A stretch of DNA of 64,000 nt from Amoebophrya sp. A120 (Eukaryota > Sar > Dinophyceae > Syndiniales > Amoebophryaceae). The translations under genes and the position numbers were made by a program. The notes beneath the pieces were generated by a model, which saw only the letters and a program-made list of their open reading frames with translations, was not told where the DNA came from and did not search any database. Numbering within the stretch: position 1 is the first letter of the stretch; every line of letters begins with the position of its first letter. This document shows positions 32,866 to 43,300 of this stretch, one piece after another. The stretch lies in contig CAJINV010000004.1 in the NCBI GenBank assembly GCA_905178155.1, forward strand, positions 6,321,923-6,385,922, written 5' to 3'.

Positions 32866-34868
32866 ATTCACGAGACGTTCGTTCGTCACAAAGCAAGTAC
32901 TTCCTACGGATAGATATATGCTGGGCGGTGGCACATGCACTCCCAAACACAAAGTGAACATACACAGTACGCCGGCAGCGTAATTTGACCTTCCCGCAGC
33001 TTAGCGAGGGCGAACTCCCACTGCGCTGCGTTTCTGCTTCGACTGCAACATCCGCGGGACGCTTGCGGCACCCCTACCCGCATGCTCGCCGGCTGCTTGC
33101 AGCAGGGCGGGCGGCGACCAAGGAACGGGAAGACGACAGACCCCCCCGCCCGCCGGCCCAGACAAAGAAGGCGGCCGCCAATCGCGAAGCGCCCCGCCAC
33201 AACCGCAGGCGCCGCCCGGCTGGCGGCAGGCCGGGCCGGCAGGCCGGCCCGAGCGAACCCCTGCGCCACGGGCAGCACAAACCACGCCGCCCCCAGAAAC
33301 GTACGCGGCGCCCCCAGCGAAAGAGGGGCAACAACGGGCCCAGCCCCATAGCCGCAGGCCCCCCGGGCAAGTAGTTCGGTGGCCCGGGCGGGCCGCGGCA
33401 GCGCCCGCGCTGGTCGGCTGGCGGGGCTACACTGCGGAGGCAGGTAGCCCAGGCCGCGGGCCTTCTCACTGGCACAAGTGTGGCCCCCCCCCGTGTCTGA
33501 AAAGGGTCGCAACCTGCCCGCGCCGCGGGCCTGCTCGCGGCAAGGCGCGCACTTCGCCGGTTTTGAGTAGGATGGGCGCGAATTTCCCGCGGCCGGATTG
33601 GGGCGCGTTGCGTTTCCGAATCCGAACACTGGGAAGCCCGGGGAGCCGCTATCCTGGGGCGCCGGCCTGCGCGCCTGGCGCGCACCGGATCGGTAGGCCA
33701 GAGGCCGCCCCCCGCCTGCGCACGGGGGGAGGGCTCGCCGCCAAAGAAACAAACAAAGCGAAGCCATCAGAGGCGACGGCTCTGCCCGTTTTATCGCCCG
33801 CGCCCCGCGTTCTTCGTTCACGAAAACTCGAGGGGGCAACCTGCGGCAGCCGGTGGCCGTCTTGGTGCGCAACATGACCGCGCTAGACTGGTCGGAGGCG
33901 GCCACGCTTTCCCGTGGCGCTCGTCCACATGGCACCCCGAACTTTTTGCGCCGCACTTTTCTTCACAGTGGGCAAGCGGCCCACCCGTGCATCTCTGCTG
34001 CCAAAAGTACGCGCCGGGTAGTTTGACCGCTGCAATCTGTTGCAGACCGCCCCGCCGCGCCAAAGCAGTCGCGAAACCTTGCCCCACCTGCAGCCGCCAA
34101 GCCGCCGCCGCATCTGCGACGACTTAGGCAGTCAGTCTCGGGCTGCGCCACCACGCGGGTCTTTTCGTTTTCTCCTGCGTACTCGAGTGGGGCGTATTCG
34201 TATTCACCAGCCAGCGCACCCATTGAAGAAATCAAATCCGACATAGATTCCGGTCCTTCTTGTACACCCAGCGCGGACCTTCTAACGCCTCCAGTCTTGT
34301 GCTCATGCCTTTTGCGCGACGCCACTCCGAGCGCCCGGACACCCTGCAGCGCGTGCCCTACAATATATCCATTTGCAAGCACTTCATCAGCCTTTTTCCG
34401 ATGAATAGAGGAGGACCATACAGGCCGCTGCTATGAACACATGCCCAGCCGGTAAATTGAGTGGATCCGTCAAAGGAACCACGTCCGCCAAAAAATGCGG
34501 AAGCCACGACAACCAAATTTATTCATGGTCTTGTAGTGTTGATAACGTCTATTTTGGTGAATACGGTTCATGTTCTTTCGTTGTCGCTGGTGGAAAAAAT
34601 CAGTTGTGGCTGATTCGGTAGTGAAAATTTCCAAAGCCCATAAAGCATCAAAATTCACATAGTGAAGTAGCATACAGGATTGTCACATTGGACACCACAC
34701 ACAAAGGGGAGTGCGTGGCCGCGCTAGAAGGACAAGAATTTGGAGCAGGGACTAAAATTTGTCTACTTATGTTGAAGTTTCCTTTTTGAAAAAAGAGCTT
34801 CAAGTGGTCCAAATCTTCCCGTGGCTCCACCACTTCCTCCCTTTCCACTCCAAGCCTCACTCCAACAT
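32866..34868. other. intergenic stretch with GC-rich island B
   Basis: The part at about 32980-34130 is strongly GC-rich, with overlapping open frames on both strands (for example 32904-33956 minus and 32985-33374 plus) but no domain. The right-hand part, 34400-34868, is AT-richer. A 62-codon plus-strand frame at 34433-34621 has a few Cys but no supported identity. Confidence 0.5.
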
Positions 34869-37252
34869 TCACAGACGCAGCGGCTGTATGCCCAGCTTTG
34901 CGCGGCGTTCGTTCTCCAGCGCGATCTCCTCCAACTCCTCCTTCGTGTACTCCTTCTTCTTCGCCTTCTTTGCGGCGTCCGCATCGGCTTCGCGTTTCTC
35001 TGCTTCCCGCTGTCGCTTGCGCTCCTTCTTCTCCTGCTTCACTTTCGCCCCGAACAACGCGGTCTTCTTCGGATCGATCGTGCTCGTGTTTTTCTGCCCC
35101 TCGCCTGGAATAAAATCTTCGTCCGAAGGCAAATCCGGGTTCCGGATTCGTTTTCGCGTGTCAACATCCTTCTTCTTGCTCTCCGCTGGAACCTCAACAT
35201 CCTTCGCAGCATTCTTGTCTTTCTTCGATTTATTATTTCCCACATCACCGTCGCCATCGCGCCTACTACTTCTACCTCTCCCATTATCTTTTCTTCTACC
35301 GTTCTTATCGCGCGCTCCTGCCCTGGGTGAAGAAGATCCACGCCGCCGGTCCCTCTTCTCCTTGCGCCGCGAGCGCGATCGCTTCCTCTCAGGGGAAGAC
35401 AAGAAGGAGTCGCTGCCCAACCCGTGGTCGCTTGAATTACTCTTGCTGTCCTCCGAATTCCTTTTCCGTTTTGCAGTTTTGCGATTTTTCTCGCCGTCGC
35501 GCTCCCTTCGCCGTGACCGGTCTGCCTCACGCTCCCGTGATCGACGCGACGGCCGACGGTCTTCGCTGTCTTCTCCCCTGCGCTCCTTGTCGCGTCGTTT
35601 GCGAGCGTCGCGATCGTCACTGTCATCATCCCGGCGTTTCGACGTGGTTTTATCTGCGACTTTCTTGGACTTACTCCTCCGCCTCCTCTCCGCAGTAGAA
35701 TCTCCACTTGCTGACCTGCTCTTTTCATCTTCGCGAGAACCGCTTCTGCGCTTCCGGCCTTGCGCTTTCTTCTTCCCTTGGCTTTCATCGGAGGAGGAGG
35801 ACGAGGCAGCAGCTGCTGCTGCGCCACTGTCCTTGGACTTCGATCCTTTCCTTCTGGAACGGTCGTCTTTCGAAACAGCAGGTTCTTCAACAGCTCCAAC
35901 CCTGCTCTCCTTCTCGTCCCCACTGTCGCTTTTCTCCGAGTTTTTATCTCGTCGTGGTCCACCCGGTGATTTTATTTTCCCAGTAGACCCTTCCTCGCCA
36001 CTGCCTTCGTCTCTATTCTTCGCTCCTTCCTCATCTTCCGATGAACCGTCTTCGCTGTCCGAAGATCCTTTGTCTCCTCCGAGCTGTTCCAGCTCCGCGG
36101 TGACCGCGGCCACGCGCTCGTCTAACCGCTTTTTGCTCGCCATAATCGCCTGGTACTCGCTGTCGCTGCTGTTCGGCTCCTCCACGAGCGGCATTTTCGG
36201 CCCCTGCTGCACCGCGTTGCGGGCGGCCCGTGCCTCCTTGCGGGCCTTCTCCCGCGCCTCGCGTTCGTCGCGCCGCTTCTGCCGCTCCTCGCGCTCCTCC
36301 TCCTTCTCGCGCTCACGCGCGGCCTCGTCGTCGCGGATGTTCTTCTGCAGTTCCAGCTGCTCCAGCTCGTCGGCCTGGGAGGTTGAGTATTTTTCGTAGT
36401 TAAGCGATTTTCTGAATGACAGATTACTCGTTTCTTAGGCAAATCAGCATTGCAAATTCATTCCTTCCGTTTCAACACAAGACTAAGGTTTGTAAAGCGC
36501 ATGATGCACATGAAGCAGCTGCAATGCAGAACCCTATACCAGCGGCGACTCGTAGGGCTCCAACCGGTCCAATTCTTCCATTTTGACCCGGCTGGGGAGC
36601 TCGTAGAACGCGACGTCTTCCAGCAAATGCCGCTCCCACAGCAACTCATGCAAAAAGGTGTCCATGTGGGAAATGGTAATGCTCCCGTCCAAGTTCCTTC
36701 GACATATCCGTCGGTTGTCGGAGAACCAGGGTTCCAGCTGCTCGTAAATTGTTTCCGGGTCCCCGGTCATCCGTAAGTACGTGGCGCCGAGGCACCGCAA
36801 ATAGCGGAACTCCTTCTGCTGAATGTAGGCCTTGATAATCTCCACGTCCGGCTGGATTTGCAGCATCTTCAACAGAAGGCAGAGGAACTTACCTGCACGG
36901 AAAATTTTACAGATTTGAATGTCAAGTTGGGAAACTACGCACTGGTGAATTTATCCCTATGAACAAGGGTCATGGTCGCGCCGCACCAATCAAAACAACT
37001 CTGCTCATCAATCTTCATTCTGTTTTTAAAAAAGTCTTATTTACTAGGTCTCCTCCGCCCCCCGTAGGTCGCGCCGACGCTGCGGACGTGGTCGATGCAC
37101 ACGTCGCATATGTCCGCGGCGTTCAGGCCAAAGCAAAACTCCTTCCAAAAGTTGTCTTCCAGGATCTTGGGTCGCACAATGTTGCTCAGCAAGTACATTG
37201 GGTTCCCGATGCTGTGCACCGACCCGATCTCCCCGTAAATCCGGTTCGCCAT
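34869..37252 (-). CDS. PRP38: pre-mRNA-splicing factor PRP38
   Basis: Three exons (37252-37045, 36892-36540, 36374-34869) are joined by GT-AG introns at 36893-37044 and 36375-36539, total 2067 nt, 688 aa. The PRP38 domain is clear. It begins MANRIYGEIGSVHSIGNPMY and continues ...FWKEFCFGL and YGGRRRPSKFLCLLLKMLQI. It then has FRYLRCLGATYLRMTG, YEQLEPWFSDNRRI and HMDTFLHELL. In the family this is a tri-snRNP/B-complex protein needed for spliceosome activation. After about residue 190 comes a long charged tail with ERERE/KEEE coiled coil and SR/RS-like repeats, ending KLGIQPLRL. The family's C-terminal tail is also RS-rich but shorter in humans. No introners occur in this gene, although it codes for part of the splicing machinery. 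Confidence 0.95.
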
Positions 37253-38015
37253 TTTTGGTTTCTAATGGTCAAATAATGCTTTACAATTCAGACAATCAAG
37301 AGTTCTTCTAATTCCTTGCCACAAAGGGGCAGCTCAAGTACTACAACTATCTAAGAAGCAGTAAAAACATCCTTGCTAGCTAAGAACTCTACTCGAACCG
37401 CCCCTGCGTTCAACCTGATCCTGTAAAACAAGCGTAGCTTTTTGAAAAATTGAAACAATTTTGACTTCCACCCGCCACGGCTTCACCGCTGCACATTTAG
37501 TTTGACTTCCGGTTATTTCGCTTTCCTACGCGGGGGCATACCCGGAAAATCATAAAAGCCACAAAACCACATCTATTCCCCCAAGAAGCATCATGCAGAC
37601 CTTCTTCATTTTCGCCTCCTCTCCTGGCGGATCATGTGGTGCTGATCCCTATTTGCCGCCGTCCAAAATTTGATCACGAAAAAGTGCCAATCTGGATCCA
37701 GCAAAATTGCTTCTGTGTTCATCTTGTTTTGCCCCGTCGAGTGAGTCGATCGATTTTTCATCTTCGTCCTGTGGCGCATGCATTTTTCTTGCCGAACAAC
37801 CAAGCGATAGCGAGCAGGTCGCTCTGCAAGTAGTGTTAATACCCACTTTGTTCTGAGGTTGGTTCGATGCGTAGTAATACTTCTCAACAAAGAGAGCTCG
37901 CTGTGCTACGTACCTTTTCCGCGTGGTGACACAACATAAAATCGAAGAATTCATGTTGGTTGATTTGAAAAACTTCTCATGTGGCGGTCAAGAGTTGTAC
38001 AAGTAAAGCACCCAA
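37253..38015. other. intergenic stretch
   Basis: About 760 bp between PRP38 and RPB6. Only short frames without domains are present. Nothing supported. Confidence 0.45.
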
Positions 38016-39817
38016 TTAGTTGGGGTCGATCAACTCTTCCACTTTCCAAATCTCCGTTTCCCCGTTTGGCAGCTTCCTTCGGATGTGGAAGGGAATTTTC
38101 CCTTGGCGGAGCTCTTTTTCGGCGATTTCCATCGGATCGTCTTCTCCCACGTCCAACGGGACCATTATTGGCGAATTTAACGAAATCTGCATCGCACGCG
38201 TACCTGAAAGGAGTTTTATAACTTGCGAGGTTGGATAGTGCGACGACCCGCGTCACCTTTCATATTCATCTCATGCCAGGACCCTGCATGGGTGTGTTGG
38301 TCTTGATGGTGAAAAAAGCAGAACAATTTTTCGCGGCACACAGTCGCAACTGCAGTGAAGTATAATTTGCGATACCTATTATTCTTGCCCGCTCGTACTT
38401 GGTCATGTAGGCACTTGTTTTCCTCTTTTTCTTCTCCTCCTCAGCCTTCTTCTTTGCCTCCGCTTCTGCTTTCTTATCTGTAGAGGAGTTTTGCATTTTC
38501 GGTGTCTCGTCATCTATGCAGTGCATGTGCAAAAGCACTAGTTCATCTAAAAACGCAATTTGTCATGCTTGATACGGTAGAAGGTCTAGATTCCTCATGC
38601 ATGCCTGACTGCAATTCGTCATATTATAGTACCTGCTTCCTCCAGGTTTTCCGCGACTTCTTGGTCTAACTTTTCCTGCTTGTCCATGCGGTCGAATATT
38701 ACAGTGAAAAATGCCCCCACCCCCAAAGTTGCAATGATTTGTGATGCGAAGTTTCCAAATGAAACCTTTTTGTCATGCATGAAAGGACTACAAATCTTTC
38801 TGATGCAGAGTCTAGGCGTATACAGCATCGCTTGCATGACAAGCACCGCTCTTGCTGGGATCTTTTGCAATACAAATTTTTGCTATTCACGATCGGAAAT
38901 CTGTGATGCTGATACACGCAAGAGGGCGAATGTTTCATTTGGAAAGGTTTGCAATACAAATGCTTTCAAGTTCGGGGGTGGGGGCATTTTTCATTGTAAT
39001 ATCGAAGTCATCCTCTTCATAGGGGTTGTCGTCCTTTTTGGGTTATCAAATGCAAAAATGTCTGGGTCTGGAAGAATGCAAGATTTGTGATGCTGTTCTT
39101 CCATGACCCATGAGGCCTGGAGTGCAACACCTAGCATGACAAACGCTGTGAGGTGTCTATCATGCCTATCCTGCATGAGAAACTCCCTATCGAACTGGTC
39201 AAAAGTGGACATCTTTTGGTAATCATGCAACACAGATTTTTGCATGCTTCAGATTCAGCATGACAATTTGCATTCTTCCAGACCCAGACATTTTTACATT
39301 TGATATGGGTGCCGCCGGGGCCGCCGCGGGCGGAGCTCCCTTGCCGCCTGGCCTGGATCCCTTTGCGCCGCCGCCGTGACTATCCTGTGCAAAAGTATCG
39401 CACTCGTAGTTGTAATTGCATTCATGCATTAAAAATTTTTTTCTTACGGTAAATCCGCATGACAAATTTTATTTCTCATGCTGGGGAAATTTGTAATGCA
39501 TTTATACGAGTACGATACTTTTGCAATGCATAACGACCCATCATGCGGGCCTCGAGCGCGGACCGGGCCGCGTAACTGGAGCCCGGAGGTTGTTATCGCA
39601 AGAAAAAAGTGTTACACTTACACATTGTGTTGCAGGAGCCGCAAGAGAGACAACCTCTGTCATGCAGAAAATGCTTGCGGGTCTCGTTTCCTACGTATTT
39701 TCCCTTATGATTTTTGCATTACAAGTTTTCTCTGCCACACAGAGAAAATTTGTGATGCGGAAACTCCAACAAATGTGTAACTGTAACACTTTTCTCGTGG
39801 GATAGTTGTCCTTGCAT
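38016..39817 (-). CDS. RPB6: RNA polymerase subunit RPB6 (RPABC2), shared by Pol I, II and III
   Basis: Seven exons: 39817-39805, 39588-39533, 39375-39306, 39038-39002, 38691-38633, 38513-38376, 38203-38016. They sum to 561 nt, exactly 186 aa plus stop. Four introns are introners (E15-E18) and two are GT-AG (38514-38632, 38204-38375). The C-terminal core is diagnostic: [58 protein letters not shown] and [12 protein letters not shown]. These match the RPB6 core that stabilises the clamp and assembly of all three nuclear polymerases. The N-terminus is longer and Gly/Ala/Pro-rich ([14 protein letters not shown]..., [13 protein letters not shown]), followed by the usual acidic stretch NPYEEDDFD and a Lys/Glu coiled segment. 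The first coding exon is only 13 nt. Confidence 0.96.
38697..39001. mobile_element. introner E15, family E (305 bp)
   Basis: Ends TATTACAGTGAAAAATGCCC...GGGCATTTTTCATTGTAATA. Exact flanking repeat TCGAA (38692-38696 and 39002-39006). Removal rebuilds [15 protein letters not shown]. Confidence 0.95.
39044..39305. mobile_element. introner E16, family A (262 bp)
   Basis: Ends TATCAAATGCAAAAATG...TTTTTACATTTGATA. Exact flanking repeat TGGGT (39039-39043 and 39306-39310). Removal rebuilds [15 protein letters not shown]. Confidence 0.95.
39381..39532. mobile_element. introner E17, family F, shortest copy (152 bp)
   Basis: Ends TATCCTGTGCAAAAGTATCG...CGATACTTTTGCAATGCATA. Flanking repeats are GTGAC (39376-39380) and ACGAC (39533-39537), two mismatches. 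Removal keeps frame: ARMMGR to [11 protein letters not shown]. Confidence 0.9.
39594..39804. mobile_element. introner E18, family D (211 bp)
   Basis: Ends TATCGCAAGAAAAAAGTGTT...AACACTTTTCTCGTGGGATA. Exact flanking repeat GTTGT (39589-39593 and 39805-39809). It lies 13 nt after the start codon of RPB6. Confidence 0.94.
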
Positions 39818-40359
39818 TTTTATTTCAGTGTGTCGCCGTGGAAATAGAGCGATGAACTAGCTATAACGTATGTAATTTTTCTACTAAATAACACACTAAA
39901 TGGTCCTTCTTCAGCGGTATGTAGTCGTAACGTGTAAAAGTGCTCTAGTACTAATACAAATATATCCCATCGTCGCGGTCGCTGATTCGGTTCGTCAGAT
40001 ATAGCTGCTTAGCTCGTCTTCACTAGTACACCGTGTTTCAAGAAGATGAATCTGTGCATAGGGATTACCTCACTCGTGAGCCTCGACGAAGATCTTCCAT
40101 GAGACAGATTTACGTCGATTTCTTGGCAAGCAAAGACGACCTGAAGAACCTCATTTACAACATATCTTCTATCACTGGAAATTTGACGAAGATTTTGAGA
40201 ACATAGCACTTCTAATACATCAATTTGTTTTCAGGTTCTTTTCTTTTTCCAAGGCCGGCTTTTTGTCAAAATTATCGATTGATCGAATTCAGTTCAGCTT
40301 CACGCAGTACTACGCGATCTGGAAAAGAATAAAAATCCTGTGCGAGGACGACAAAACAT
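39818..40359. other. intergenic stretch
   Basis: About 540 bp, AT-richer than the genes; no supported feature. Confidence 0.45.
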
Positions 40360-43300
40360 CTATTTCAAGTCGACCCCGCACATGCTGGGAAGTAATTTTT
40401 CTGCGAATTTCGCTTCGAAGGATTTCAGATCGGCAAATTGAAACACGGTACGGTTGATCGTGGCCTTGGGAAAGTTTTGGTTCAGTTCCCGGGACAAGCT
40501 GACCCAGGACCGTTTTGCCAGACCGCTCATCCCACCGATCTTCACGGACAGTAAGTGCGCCCGAAAGTTTTGCCCCTGCAGCATCTGCATCTTCTGGTAG
40601 TTCGGGAGGAAATTAGTCGCGGAAAAAATCAGAATTTTCTGAGTCGCGTCCGACCGCGCCCCTGGGGATGTGAAGAGCTCGCGCGCGACGGAGAGTCCGC
40701 GATACAGGTCGAACGGCCCGCCGTTCGCGGAAGGGGTCACAGCAGTGGAAGATGCGACTTTGTCCAAGGCGGCGGTTACCGCAGTCGAATCGGCTGACCA
40801 AGGTGCGGCGGTGGTGGCGGTGGGAGCTGCGAGCTCTTCCTGTTGTTGACCTTCCGCTTCTTGTAGTAACGAAGATGCTGCTGCTGACCCAATTCGCATC
40901 GTGTCGTTCAGCTTTTCCAAGGCCCTCTTCTGCTGCGGCGCGTGCACGGCGAGCATTTCTAGAAACGTGGGCCCCTTCACCGTTACGACGGCAACCTTCA
41001 TTTTGTCCGCAGCTAAATCTAAGCCGGTTACAAACTTTTTCACCGCGGCCACCGACCCGGGAACGTCGGAGTTGCCGGCGGACACGTCGAGAAGAATGAC
41101 CAACTATCAAGTGCAAATATGTCTGGGTCTGGAAGAATGCAAACAAACTTGTCATGTAGAATTTCTATGCCCCACGAGGTCTGGAATGCAGCACCTAGCA
41201 TGACAGGTTCTGCGACGTCTCTATCATGCCTGTCCTGCATGAGAAACTGCCTCTACTCTTGTTCAAAAGTGGACAGCTTTTTGGTAGTCATGCAACACAA
41301 ATTTTTGCATGATCCAGACTTAGCATGACAAGTCCGCGTACTCCCAGACCGGGACATATTTGCATTTGATACCAAATCCGCCTTGCCCTGGCACTTCCGG
41401 TTCGCACAGGACACGAGCTGTCCGGAGGTTGTACTAGTGCTATTCGTCATGCTCGACGTTGTTCCGGCATTTCCAGTTGCTGCAGGCACGACCACCGCAG
41501 GTGTTTTCCCACCGCCGCCACCGATGCAGGGCTTGAACTCGCGGCGGAGCGGACTGGAGGGGGCGGCGCACTGCCCGCTGCCCTCCGGTGCGGAGATCAC
41601 GTCGCGGCGCCGCACCTGCAGGCCCGAGCCGCAGGTCTGGCTACACGTGTCCCACGAAGTCCAGTCACTCAGCTGACAGTCCGCATTGCAGGTTTTGCTC
41701 GCGCAGTTCTCCATGTCGGAGGTGTTCGGGCACGCCTTCCCCCCGCCCTTGGCCTCCTTCACGACGGAGCGAACGCGGTGCCGCACTATGCATTGCAAAT
41801 ATGTCTGGGTCTGGAACGGTGGAACTTGTGATGCGTGTTGCAGATCCTACAAAAATCTGTGTTGCATGACTTGCAAAAGGTGCCTATTTCTGGCCATCCT
41901 GAGAGGGCATTTCTCATGCAGGATAGGAATCACCAAGAGGCTGCAGAACCTGTGACGCTAGGCCATGCATTCCAGACGTGGGGTAGCTTGGAGAAACTGC
42001 ATGAAAAATTTCGGAATCTTCAAGACCCAGACACTTTTGCATTTGATACGCACCCCGGACCCGCAATGCGCGCTGCACTCCGACCAATCGGACCAATCTG
42101 AAACCTCGCAGTCCTGCGGGCATTCGAGCGTGAGCGGGCAGGCCTGAAGAATGTTTCAGCTGCACATGGACATGTCTAACTTTATTTTTCTCAGATTTAC
42201 TGTGTTGTCTCTCGTCGTGTGAAGCATATCGAAGTACAACAACTTCATGTTTTTCTTACATCAAAAACCGTACCATCTTCTTTCCCAGTTCCTTCGGGCA
42301 GGCCATCCCGAACTCGTTCGCCTGGGTGATGATCTCGCGCTGCGCGAAGAAAAATTTCCCGGCCATCGTGCCACCGCCAATACCACACTGTTTCTGGCAC
42401 TCCGAGACCGCGTCAGACACGTCCCAAGTGGTGACCTCACAGTCCTGCGGCAAATTTTTCTCCAGCTTCTTCAAAGCCAGCATCTCCCCCCGGGCCTGCC
42501 GCAGCTTGCAGATTGCGTCGTCGGATTCCGCTAATTCCCGCTCGCAGTCGTCCTGGGAACTCATCTTTTCGTTCGTCAATTGTGCTTTTTTCCGCAGAAT
42601 CAACTCCAACTCGTTCTTGGCCTGTCCCGACTCCGCCATCAAACTGGCGACCCGCGCGTTCAAGGTGGACAGCTCGTCCCGGATTTGCTGTGACAGCTGC
42701 TTCGACAGTTGAGAATTTTTCTTACATTCCGTTTCCGACTCCGCAATATCCTCCTCTTTCGCGCCCGTTTCCATCGCACTAGACTGCAACAATTGCGTCA
42801 TGGCAGCCTCGAAGTTCCCGCAGTTCGGCTTCAAATTCGGCGTGCACGCCTCGGGCAGCGGCTCCGGGGAATCCTGAAGCAGGGTGCGCATCGTGGTCTG
42901 GATCAGCTGCAAGGAACGAAGAGGAGCAGGGTGCGTGTGTCTGTTATTTTCACCCGCGGCCCGAGTTGCAGCTGCGTTGTTCCCGATGTCGCTCCTGCTG
43001 CTTCGTCTCGCTGACTCATCAAACCTGTAATTCTGGTTGAACCAGGGATGCCTGCGTCCAAACCGCACCTGGACGAAAGATCTATGGTGGTACAGATGAT
43101 CGTGGTGACTGCTTCTCTTCCTCGTGCTGCTTCGCAGGTTGTAAAGAACCAGCGGATTGTGGTTAGGCCGGTAGCGGTAGTGGCGAACACCCCGTCTGGA
43201 ACCACGCGCGCGCGCATTTCTACCGCCGCGATGAAACCAGGAATGCGGCCGACGAAGCGGAAATCTTGTGTCGTCGTACGAAGAAAGCAGTGCGCGGCGG

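Noticed and set aside
32904-33956. 350-codon minus-strand frame in GC-rich island B
   Set aside because: Same reasons: overlapping frames on both strands, no domain, Ala/Arg/Gly/Pro-dominated residues set by GC content.
34433-34621. 62-codon plus-strand frame with several Cys
   Set aside because: The Cys spacing is not a convincing match to any repeat family and there are no neighbouring exons.
34759-36399. 546-codon plus-strand frame opposite PRP38
   Set aside because: Antisense shadow of the RS/KE-rich tail. PRP38 on the minus strand is certain from its conserved domain and spliced frame.
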